Source of the DNA: Clostridiales bacterium
GTDB taxonomy: Bacteria > Bacillota > Clostridia > Lachnospirales > Lachnospiraceae
Assembly (NCBI GenBank): GCA_019420405.1
Contig: JAHZHF010000023.1
Location: 2,186-20,492, forward strand
DNA: 18,307 bases
Direction of reading: 5' to 3'
In this document: one piece after another, positions 1 through 6,220 of the stretch
How the letters are laid out: each line of letters opens with the position of its first letter
Position numbering within the stretch: the stretch's first letter is position 1
Made by a program: the position numbers and the translations under genes
Notes under the pieces: generated by a model
The model's input: only the letters and a program-made list of their open reading frames with translations
Database searches by the model: none
What the model was told of the DNA's origin: nothing

Positions 1-1
1 T

Positions 2-592
2 TTGATGACTCAGGAAGCATCCGTTGCAAATAGTCAGATTGATACCGTGACACATAATAACGTACTTGCAATGTATGATGCGGTTATGTTTCTGAACCAG
101 AATGGTCATGAAAGGATAGCATATCTTGGAGGGCCTGAGTACGATTATTCATCGGGACAGAAACGTCTGGAAGGATATAAGAAAGCACTGACGGAACTTA
201 ATATTACAGTTCCTTACTCATATATCGAGCAGGTTCAGTTTACACTTCAGAGCGGCTATGAGGGGATGAAGAGAATTTATGAAGAAAATGCAGTCCTTCC
301 GACCGCGGTTGTAACAGGAAGCGACCTTATTGCGATCGGGGCGATCCAGTTCCTGAACAGTCGGAATGTGTCTGTTCCGGGAGAAATTTCGGTGATTGGA
401 TTTGATGACCTTGAATATGCCACTTATTTCAGACCGGAACTTACTACTGTCAGAATCCCGTATTTTGAAGAGGGGGCTAAGGCGGCCAGAGAGCTTCTGA
501 AATACATGAGTGCTGAAAAAACAGAGCCGGCTGTACATTATGTCCCGCATAAGATCATACGGCGGGGAACCGTAAAAGCGCTCAACAGATGA
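2..592 (+). CDS. LacI-family transcriptional repressor, C-terminal part (5' end cut by window)
   Basis: This is the effector-binding (periplasmic-binding-protein-like) part of a LacI/GalR-type regulator. The open frame runs in from the left edge, so the N-terminal helix-turn-helix and hinge are outside the window; the apparent ATG at 5 is internal. Family landmarks include HERIAYLGG, the RLEGYKKAL helix, AVVTGSDLIAIGAIQFL, VPGEISVIGFDDLEYATYFRPELTTVR and a terminal RRGTV; these are the usual order and spacing of the family's second half. It lies directly upstream of an ABC sugar-uptake operon on the same strand, and two palindromes typical of LacI-family operators lie between them. It therefore probably represses that operon and is relieved by a sugar or derivative. 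The effector cannot be told from sequence. Family assignment is secure; target assignment is inferred from context. Confidence 0.93.
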   Translation: MMTQEASVANSQIDTVTHNNVLAMYDAVMFLNQNGHERIAYLGGPEYDYSSGQKRLEGYKKALTELNITVPYSYIEQVQFTLQSGYEGMKRIYEENAVLPTAVVTGSDLIAIGAIQFLNSRNVSVPGEISVIGFDDLEYATYFRPELTTVRIPYFEEGAKAARELLKYMSAEKTEPAVHYVPHKIIRRGTVKALNR

Positions 593-597
593 ATATT

Positions 598-620
598 AGA
601 GCTGACACAGTCAGCTCTTT
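598..620 (+). terminator. hairpin after the LacI-type gene, possible weak terminator
   Basis: Starting 5 bases after the stop codon, AGAGCTGAC (598-606) pairs perfectly with GTCAGCTCT (610-618) around a 3-base loop. Only a short run of T (618-620) follows, so termination may be inefficient. It would at least partly separate the regulator transcript from the ABC operon. Confidence 0.45.
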
Positions 621-633
621 CAAAATAGCATTC

Positions 634-649
634 GGGAAAGCGTTTTCCC
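634..649. promoter_or_regulatory. LacI/CcpA-type operator 1
   Basis: GGGAAAGCGTTTTCCC is an almost perfect palindrome centred on CG, the hallmark of LacI-family operators. Its AAAGCGTTTT core also resembles a CcpA cre site. It lies 42 bases after the LacI-type gene and 130 bases (centre to centre) from a second similar site. Whether the local repressor or CcpA binds it cannot be decided by eye. Confidence 0.6.
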
Positions 650-764
650 AACATGCATAAAAAAGAGGCGCGATATTTGTGGAAAATTACTATATGGAAT
701 GGATTTATTCATGTTTAAATGATATATTACCCAATAAGAATGATGATTTTTTTTTCGATACAGA

Positions 765-778
765 GGAAAACGATTTCC
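765..778. promoter_or_regulatory. LacI/CcpA-type operator 2
   Basis: GGAAAACGATTTCC is a palindrome centred on CG, with the same GGAAA...TTTCC arms as operator 1. It sits about 85 bases before the binding-protein start and just upstream of a possible -10 box, a position suited to repression of the ABC operon. Confidence 0.6.
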
Positions 779-788
779 GAGCGACTGG

Positions 789-794
789 GATAAT
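789..794 (+). promoter_or_regulatory. possible -10 box for the ABC operon
   Basis: GATAAT, preceded by ACTGG, is the best sigma-A-like -10 candidate between operator 2 and the binding-protein gene. There is no good -35 match at 17 bases upstream; that position overlaps operator 2. Treat as a weak prediction. Confidence 0.25.
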
Positions 795-856
795 AAACAA
801 GGAGTATTCTCCCGAAGAGGGGAATCAAATAAATTATTTTTTTTAAAGGAGGAAAC

Positions 857-2161
857 ATGATGAAAAAGAAGATGAAACGAGTTCTTGCATGCGCTATGGC
901 GGCGGCAATGACCGCATCACTTGCAGGCTGCAGCGGATCCGGAAGCGGATCGGACAGCGGCACGGATTCAGGTGAGGGATCGAGTGATAAGATTACGCTT
1001 AATTTCTCATTTGACCAGGGTGTAGGAGAAGCAACTCAGCAGATCGTAGACCAGTTTAATGAAAGTCAGGATAAGATCCATGTTGAGACTGTGCTTCTTC
1101 CTCAGGATACGAATCAGGTTCATGATGATTTCGTAAATAAGCTGGCATCCGGGGACACAAGTGTGGATGTAATGGGGCTTGATGTTGTCTATGTGGCAGA
1201 GTTTGCTTCTGCAGGCTGGCTGTACGATCTGACAGATAAGATAGACACAAGCACCATGCTGGAAGGCCCCGTTGAAGGAGCGACATATGACGGCAAGCTG
1301 GTAGCAGCTCCATGGTTTACGAACTCCAGTGTACTGTTCTACAGAACGGATGTGCTTGAAGAGCTGGGAGCAGAAGTCCCGACGACATGGGAGGGATGGA
1401 TGGAACTGGCCGATCAGGCGGTAGGCATCAATGGTGTTGAGTACGGAGCAGATTTCCAGGCATCTCAGTCTGAAGCAATGGTGACGAACTGGTGTGAGTA
1501 TGTATGGAGCAATGGCGGAGACATCCTTGATGAGGATGGAAATCCGGTTGTAAATTCAGAAAACAACATTGAGGCAACCAATATTATGAAAACTCTGGTT
1601 GACAATTACGCGCCGGAAGGTGTTACTACATATGCCGAGACAGAAAGTGAGCAGGTATTCAAAGAAGGCAAATGCCTGTTTATCCGTGACTGGTCCGGTT
1701 TCTGGTCCAGCGGACAGGATGAAGGTTCTAAAGTATCCGGACTTATTGCAGCTACAAAGCTTCCTACAGGACCAAGCGGAACAGAGTCCCATACATGCCT
1801 TGGAGGACTTGATCTCGTAGTAAATAATGCGATCAGCGATGAGCAGAAAGACGCGGCAGTTGAGTTTATTAATTATATGATAAGCTTTGACACACAGAAA
1901 GAGATGACCATTATTTCTTCACAGCCGCCGGTAGTAAAAGACGTCTATACGGATGAAGAGATTCTTGAGGAAATTCCGTTCTATGCAGATTTTTATGACA
2001 TTATTATGACCGGAAAATCAAGACCGTCTTCCCCGCAGTACGCACAGGTTTCTGATGCAATTCAGAGAAACATCCATCAGGCACTGACGGGAGAGGTAAG
2101 CGTTGAAGATGCGCTTAATACGCTTCAGAGTGAGATTGAAGAGCTGAGCAGCGAAGAGTAA
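857..2161 (+). CDS. ABC-transporter solute-binding lipoprotein (family 1, carbohydrate type)
   Basis: This is an extracytoplasmic binding protein that should deliver a sugar or sugar derivative to the two permeases encoded next. The 434-residue product starts with a lysine-rich n-region and a hydrophobic alanine-rich stretch, ending in a lipobox with L22-A23-G24-C25. Cys25 would be lipidated and anchored to the outer face of the membrane. A Gly/Ser/Asp linker follows, then a family-1 fold: an N-lobe around the FDQGVGEATQQIVDQFNES region, DVMGLDVVYVAEFASAGWLYDLT, and APWFTNSSVLFYRTDVLEELG, which is a typical hinge-strand motif of maltose/multiple-sugar binding proteins. AAAGGAGG at 845-852 supports the start; ATG at 860 is an equally possible start two codons into a double Met. 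It is followed by a terminator-like hairpin. The specific ligand is unknown. Confidence 0.95.
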   Translation: MMKKKMKRVLACAMAAAMTASLAGCSGSGSGSDSGTDSGEGSSDKITLNFSFDQGVGEATQQIVDQFNESQDKIHVETVLLPQDTNQVHDDFVNKLASGDTSVDVMGLDVVYVAEFASAGWLYDLTDKIDTSTMLEGPVEGATYDGKLVAAPWFTNSSVLFYRTDVLEELGAEVPTTWEGWMELADQAVGINGVEYGADFQASQSEAMVTNWCEYVWSNGGDILDEDGNPVVNSENNIEATNIMKTLVDNYAPEGVTTYAETESEQVFKEGKCLFIRDWSGFWSSGQDEGSKVSGLIAATKLPTGPSGTESHTCLGGLDLVVNNAISDEQKDAAVEFINYMISFDTQKEMTIISSQPPVVKDVYTDEEILEEIPFYADFYDIIMTGKSRPSSPQYAQVSDAIQRNIHQALTGEVSVEDALNTLQSEIEELSSEE

Positions 2162-2172
2162 TCAGACGGTGG

Positions 2173-2204
2173 GGAGGTGTGCCGGACTGGCACGCCTCCT
2201 TTTT
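2173..2204 (+). terminator. intra-operon terminator-like hairpin between binding protein and permease
   Basis: GGAGGTGTGCC (2173-2183) pairs with GGCACGCCTCC (2189-2199) through 11 base pairs with one G-T wobble and a 5-base loop, and is followed directly by five T. This is a textbook intrinsic-terminator shape 12 bases after the binding-protein stop. Its likely job is partial termination and 3'-end protection, so that the binding protein is made in excess over the permeases. That pattern is known for other binding-protein-dependent importers. Confidence 0.75.
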
Positions 2205-2213
2205 CGGAAATCC

Positions 2214-2220
2214 GAGGAGG
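2214..2220 (+). promoter_or_regulatory. ribosome binding site fixing the first permease start
   Basis: GAGGAGG lies 4 bases before ATG 2225. The longer in-frame alternative, GTG at 2177, falls inside the terminator stem and has no comparable site, so 2225 is preferred. Confidence 0.75.
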
Positions 2221-2224
2221 CAGT

Positions 2225-3139
2225 ATGATGAAAAAAACGAAACAGACCAGTTCTCTTATGAAACATGAGAGCAGAGATGCCTGGATCATGATGGCGCCGG
2301 CGATTATTATGCTTCTTATCATTGCAGTGTATCCGGTCCTGAGAACATTCTGGTTAAGCCTTCATGAAATGGTGCTGACAGATCCGGGAAGCGGTTATCC
2401 GTTTATCGGGCTGGAAAACTATATAGAAATATTTAAAGACGAAAGAGCATTAGCGTCGATTTTGTTTACATTGAAATTTACGGTTGCGACAGTTGTGCTT
2501 GAGCTGCTGATCGGGTTTGCGGCAGCGCTTGTAATGAATAAGGCATTTCGGGGAAGAGGACTTGTCCGTGCGGCTATTCTGATCCCCTGGGCGATTCCTA
2601 CATCTGTTTCAGCCATGATGTGGAAATTTATCTACAATGACCAGTACGGACTATTTAATGATATTTTATATAAACTGGGCATTATAGATAATTATCAGGC
2701 CTGGCTGAGTACGGCTGACGGTTCTTTTATGGCGCTGGTAATTACTGATGTGTGGAAAACGGCTCCCTATATGGCGCTGCTGATTCTGGCAGGGCTGCAG
2801 ATCATTCCGGAAGAATTGTACGAGGCGGCCAAGATCGACGGGGCGAATATATTTCAGAGATTCCGCTATGTTACCATTCCAAATGTAAAGGGAACGGTGC
2901 TTGTAGCGCTGCTGTTCCGTACATTGGATGCTTTCCGTGTTTACGACCTTGTATCAGTTATGACCGGGGGCGCGAATCAGACAGAAAGCGTCTCGCTGTA
3001 TGCGTATAATAACCTGATGAAATTCCTTGATTTCGGGTATGGTTCCGCGATGGCGGTATTGGTTTTTGTTATTGTATTTATCATCAGCCTTATTTATATG
3101 AGAGCGATGGGAGACCAGCTGACAGGATCGCTGGAGTAA
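2225..3139 (+). CDS. ABC-transporter permease, MalF/UgpA type
   Basis: This is an inner-membrane permease subunit of a carbohydrate importer, 304 residues from ATG 2225 (a second ATG follows directly). It begins with a charged cytoplasmic tail and has about six hydrophobic segments, starting with the AWIMMAPAIIMLLIIAVYP region. The cytoplasmic EAA loop that docks the ATPase is clear: ELYEAAKIDGANIFQRF, then RYVTIPNVKG. Family length is usually about 290-310, so the gene is intact. It pairs with the next gene (18-bp gap) as a heterodimer. No ATP-binding subunit is encoded anywhere in this window, so a shared MsmK-type ATPase encoded elsewhere is probably used. Confidence 0.94.
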   Translation: MMKKTKQTSSLMKHESRDAWIMMAPAIIMLLIIAVYPVLRTFWLSLHEMVLTDPGSGYPFIGLENYIEIFKDERALASILFTLKFTVATVVLELLIGFAAALVMNKAFRGRGLVRAAILIPWAIPTSVSAMMWKFIYNDQYGLFNDILYKLGIIDNYQAWLSTADGSFMALVITDVWKTAPYMALLILAGLQIIPEELYEAAKIDGANIFQRFRYVTIPNVKGTVLVALLFRTLDAFRVYDLVSVMTGGANQTESVSLYAYNNLMKFLDFGYGSAMAVLVFVIVFIISLIYMRAMGDQLTGSLE

Positions 3140-3157
3140 CAGAGGGAAGGTGGAAAT

Positions 3158-3997
3158 ATGAACAGAAAAGCAGTACATATTATAGGTCAAATATTCTTTT
3201 ATCTGTTTGTGATCCTGTTCGTCGGAATTATTGTTCTTCCGTTTCTTTGGCAGTTTCTGACATCAATTAAACCGTTGTCGGAGATTTCCGCAATACCGGC
3301 GAAGTGGATACCGAGCGAGATTAATATAGAATATTATTTTAATATTTTTGAGAAACATCCTTTTGGCAGATATTTAATTAACAGTTTTATTGTTGCAGCA
3401 TGTACAACTGTACTCGGACTGCTGGTAGGCGCATCAGCTGCATATGCGCTTGCGCGTCTCAGATTCAGGGGCAAGAAGCCGATTCTGATGGCAATCCTGA
3501 GCATATCAATGTTTCCGGCAATCGCAACATTAAGCCCGATATATCTTCTTTTAAGACAATTCAGATTACTTAATACATATGCGGGCCTGATTATTCCGTA
3601 TATCACATTTGCGCTGCCGATGGCGATATGGCTTTTGACAAACTTTTTTTCGCAGCTCCCGAAAGGATATGAAGAGGCAGCAAAGATTGACGGCTGCTCC
3701 AGAGCTGGGATCTTTTTCCGGATTATGCTCCCGCTGATTAAACCGGCGATATTTTCGGTTGCACTGATTGTATTTATAAATGCATGGAATGAGTATATCT
3801 ATGCCCTGACGTTTATGACGAATGACGAAATGAGGACGGTGCCTGTCGGCATTGCAATGCTGCCGAGTAATTATGAGCTTCCGTGGGGGGACATTGCAGC
3901 CGCCTCTATAGTAGTGACAGTGCCCCTGATTATTCTGGTACTGATATTCCAGAAAAGAATTATCGCTGGTCTTACAACAGGCGGAATTAAAGAATAA
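3158..3997 (+). CDS. ABC-transporter permease, MalG/UgpE type
   Basis: This is the second membrane subunit of the same importer, 279 residues. The first hydrophobic segment (FFYLFVILFVGIIVLPFLW) is followed by SIKPLSEI and a periplasmic stretch, which is characteristic of MalG-type subunits. The EAA loop reads GYEEAAKIDGCSRAGIF and continues to MLPLIKPA, then an AWNEYIYALTF segment typical of MalG homologues. The start has a GGAAGGTGG-type site just upstream. It follows the MalF-type gene by 18 bp and precedes the aldo/keto reductase gene by 11 bp, so all are likely co-transcribed. Substrate unknown. Confidence 0.94.
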   Translation: MNRKAVHIIGQIFFYLFVILFVGIIVLPFLWQFLTSIKPLSEISAIPAKWIPSEINIEYYFNIFEKHPFGRYLINSFIVAACTTVLGLLVGASAAYALARLRFRGKKPILMAILSISMFPAIATLSPIYLLLRQFRLLNTYAGLIIPYITFALPMAIWLLTNFFSQLPKGYEEAAKIDGCSRAGIFFRIMLPLIKPAIFSVALIVFINAWNEYIYALTFMTNDEMRTVPVGIAMLPSNYELPWGDIAAASIVVTVPLIILVLIFQKRIIAGLTTGGIKE

Positions 3998-4008
3998 GGA
4001 GTAGTGAA

Positions 4009-4905
4009 ATGAAGACAGTAAAAATTGATGAATCATTTGAGATTTCACAAGTGGTAGCAGGATGCATGCGGGCTGCCGACAAAAACATGCAGGGGGATTC
4101 TCTTCTGAGATTTGCGGAAGAATGCATGGACATGGGAGTGACAACTTTTGATCACGCGCCGGTATATGGCGGATACACCTGTGAAAAATTATTTGGGGAT
4201 GCGGTTCTGAAAAAACATCCCGGGCTGCGGGAAAAAATGCAGCTTGTGACAAAAACGGGAATTGTACTGTCCGGTAAGAACGGAAACAGAACAATTTATT
4301 ATGAATCTACCAAAAAAGAGATTATAAAGGAGATGGACGAGTCACTTCAGAATCTGGCAACAGATTACATAGATCTTCTCCTTGTGCACAGGCCTGATAT
4401 CCTGGCAGACCCCGCTGAAACAGCAGAAGCGCTGGATTCTCTTGTGGATCAGGGAAAAGTGCGTTATATAGGTGTGTCAAATTTTATGCCTTCACAGTTC
4501 GCAATGCTTCAAAGCTATATGAAACATAAAATAGTGATTAACCAGATGGAACTCTCTGTGAAAAATACAGAGAACTTCTTTAATGGCGTGACAGATGATG
4601 CATTTACCAGGAGGATTCCTCTGATGGCCTGGTCTCCACTGGGCGGCGGAAGCGTATTCACAGGAGAAGATGAACAGTCTGTACGTCTGCGCAAAGTCTG
4701 CGAAGAAATTGCAGGGGATCATGATACGAGTGTGGACGCAGTGATGTATGCATGGCTTTTTGTACATCCTGTGAGGATTGCCGCAATTACCGGAACAATG
4801 AACATGGACAGAGTGAAAAAAGCGGTGGATGCTCTGGATCTTACGCTCTCCTATGACGAGTGGTATCGGATCCTGGAAGCTTCAAGGGGATTCCCTGTAC
4901 CGTAG
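4009..4905 (+). CDS. aldo/keto reductase (YdhF-like)
   Basis: This is a cytoplasmic NAD(P)(H)-dependent oxidoreductase of the TIM-barrel aldo/keto reductase superfamily, 298 residues. The full catalytic tetrad is visible: Asp48 and Tyr53 in TTFDHAPVYGGYTCEKLFG, Lys82 in VTKTG, and His127 in LLLVHRPD. Other landmarks are GKVRYIGVSNFMPSQ, NQMELSV and MAWSPLGGG, which place it with the YdhF-like oxidoreductases. AAGGAG at 3996-4001 overlaps the stop of the permease gene, so translation is probably coupled. Following a sugar importer, it probably reduces or oxidises the carbonyl of the imported compound or its product. The exact substrate cannot be inferred. Confidence 0.93.
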   Translation: MKTVKIDESFEISQVVAGCMRAADKNMQGDSLLRFAEECMDMGVTTFDHAPVYGGYTCEKLFGDAVLKKHPGLREKMQLVTKTGIVLSGKNGNRTIYYESTKKEIIKEMDESLQNLATDYIDLLLVHRPDILADPAETAEALDSLVDQGKVRYIGVSNFMPSQFAMLQSYMKHKIVINQMELSVKNTENFFNGVTDDAFTRRIPLMAWSPLGGGSVFTGEDEQSVRLRKVCEEIAGDHDTSVDAVMYAWLFVHPVRIAAITGTMNMDRVKKAVDALDLTLSYDEWYRILEASRGFPVP

Positions 4906-4920
4906 GAGGAAACAGCAGCT

Positions 4921-6003
4921 ATGGGAAAAATTAGATTCGGACTGATCGGTTCCGGATGGCGGGCGGAATTTTACATCCGCATTGCGAAAAGCCTGCCGGA
5001 ACTGTTTGAACTTACAGGGGTATTAATACGTGACAGGGAAAAGGGAGAGCGGTTTGCCCGGCAGTTTAATACAGTCGTTGTGAATACGCTCGATGAGCTG
5101 ATAAAGGGCAATCCGGAGTATGTCGTTCTTGCTATAAAGAGAGGATTTGTTTCCGATTATCTTTTAGAGCTCTTTGAGCGGGATATTCCCGTTCTGTGTG
5201 AAACTCCGCCCGGAGAAGATCTGGAAAGCCTGAAAAAAGTCTGGAACCAGTATACGGAGCATAACGCCAGAATCCAGATCGCGGAGCAGTATTTTGCCCA
5301 GCCGCTGTATGCCGCATGGGAAAATGTTATTTCCAGCGGGAAAATAGGTGAAGTGGAAAATATAAACATTTCTTCTCTGCACGGGTATCACGGCGCAAGC
5401 ATGATCCGCAGGTATTTGAAAGCTGGATATGAAAATGCCGTAATATACGGAAAACGTTTCTGGTTTGATGTTACAGAGACATATGGGCGTGAGGGAATGG
5501 ATTTTTCCGGGAAGGTCTTCTCCTGCTCCAGAGACAGACTGACAATGGAATTTGATAATGGAAAGACTGCGTTTTTTGATTTCTCCGATCCCGCGCAGTA
5601 CCATTCTTTTATCCGAACCAGACAGCTTAACGTTCAGGGGGTCAGAGGAGAGATTGACGATATGACGGTCCGCTATCTGACAGAAAAGAATGTCCCGGTG
5701 ACGGAGCAGCTCAACAGGATTGATTTGGGAATATACGGAAACCAGGAGTGGTGTCATTACGGGATAATGCTTGGGGAAGAATTCCTGTACAAAAATCCGT
5801 TTGGCAACGCGAGATTAAATGATGATGAGATAGCGGTGGCGTACTGTATGAAACAGATGAGAGAATATCTTGAGACAGGAAAGGAATTTTACAGTTTGAA
5901 GAGTGCGCTTCAGGATATGTATCTTTGCCTGAAGATGGAAGAAGCGCTTGAAAATCCTAATACGGAGATCCGGACAGAGACACAGGCGTGGGCGAAGGCA
6001 TAA
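4921..6003 (+). CDS. Gfo/Idh/MocA-family oxidoreductase with altered EKP motif
   Basis: This is an NAD(P)-dependent dehydrogenase-like protein of 360 residues. The N-terminal Rossmann domain has GLIGSGWRAEFY (Gly7, Gly10, Gly12) and a following TGVLIRDREK strand; the C-terminal half has the mixed alpha/beta fold of the family, with NINISSLHGYHGAS. The motif that normally reads E-K-P, whose lysine is catalytic in inositol and glucose-fructose oxidoreductase relatives, here reads Glu94-Thr95-Pro96 in VLCETPPGEDL. The fold is sound but standard catalysis is doubtful; it may use another residue or act on an unusual substrate. TAGGAGG at 4903-4909 overlaps the preceding stop region. It is the last gene of the operon, before a strong terminator. 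Confidence 0.9.
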   Translation: MGKIRFGLIGSGWRAEFYIRIAKSLPELFELTGVLIRDREKGERFARQFNTVVVNTLDELIKGNPEYVVLAIKRGFVSDYLLELFERDIPVLCETPPGEDLESLKKVWNQYTEHNARIQIAEQYFAQPLYAAWENVISSGKIGEVENINISSLHGYHGASMIRRYLKAGYENAVIYGKRFWFDVTETYGREGMDFSGKVFSCSRDRLTMEFDNGKTAFFDFSDPAQYHSFIRTRQLNVQGVRGEIDDMTVRYLTEKNVPVTEQLNRIDLGIYGNQEWCHYGIMLGEEFLYKNPFGNARLNDDEIAVAYCMKQMREYLETGKEFYSLKSALQDMYLCLKMEEALENPNTEIRTETQAWAKA

Positions 6004-6030
6004 AAGAGAAAAAATGAACAAGAAAACGGG

Positions 6031-6062
6031 AAAAAGGATAGGTGAAAAACCTATCCTTTTTT
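6031..6062 (+). terminator. intrinsic terminator of the ABC/oxidoreductase operon
   Basis: AAAAAGGATAGGT (6031-6043) pairs with ACCTATCCTTTTT (6049-6061) around a 5-base loop and ends in a T-run. It lies 28 bases after the last stop of the carbohydrate operon and marks the border between the two functional modules of the window. The near-symmetrical A/T tails suggest some activity in both directions. Confidence 0.9.
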
Positions 6063-6083
6063 GTATGACTGGAGAAATTTGCT

Positions 6084-6101
6084 GTTACTATTTATAGTAA
6101 G
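6084..6101. promoter_or_regulatory. palindromic operator candidate, copy 1
   Basis: TTACTAT-TT-ATAGTAA (6085-6100) is a perfect 7+7 inverted repeat, 120 bases before the transporter start. The same arms occur, one base longer on each side, at 11856-11873 upstream of the molybdoenzyme gene, and nowhere else in the window as a full palindrome. The binding protein is unknown. The even-length dyad is not the usual odd-spaced LysR box. Confidence 0.6.
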
Positions 6102-6169
6102 AATCTGCCAACAATTTTTCTGATAGCAGCCAGCAAATATACATATTATACAAAGAGTATGCCGAGAAA

Positions 6170-6175
6170 TATAAT
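6170..6175 (+). promoter_or_regulatory. possible -10 box of the transporter gene
   Basis: TATAAT is an exact -10 consensus 46 bases before the transporter ATG, but no convincing -35 lies at the proper distance. Other than this, the operator copy and the terminator, I see nothing specific in 6063-6220. Confidence 0.35.
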
Positions 6176-6220
6176 GATAACAGAAAGAGCGCTCTAAGAT
6201 TACAGAAAGGATTAAAACGA

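Noticed and set aside
687..693. Third TTACTAT operator half-site before the ABC operon
   Set aside because: Only one arm is present; the following bases do not form the ATAGTAA partner.
2177..2224. Longer permease start at GTG 2177
   Set aside because: It lies in the terminator stem, adds a non-membrane Pro/Gly-rich tail, and the strong GAGGAGG site points to ATG 2225.
3566..4294. 242-codon open frame on the minus strand
   Set aside because: It is antisense to the MalG-type permease and aldo/keto reductase genes, has low-complexity Cys/His/Arg-rich composition and shows no recognisable domain.
4921..6003. Calling the Gfo/Idh/MocA gene a pseudogene because of the missing EKP lysine
   Set aside because: The frame is full length with an intact Rossmann motif and operon position, so altered function is more likely than decay.
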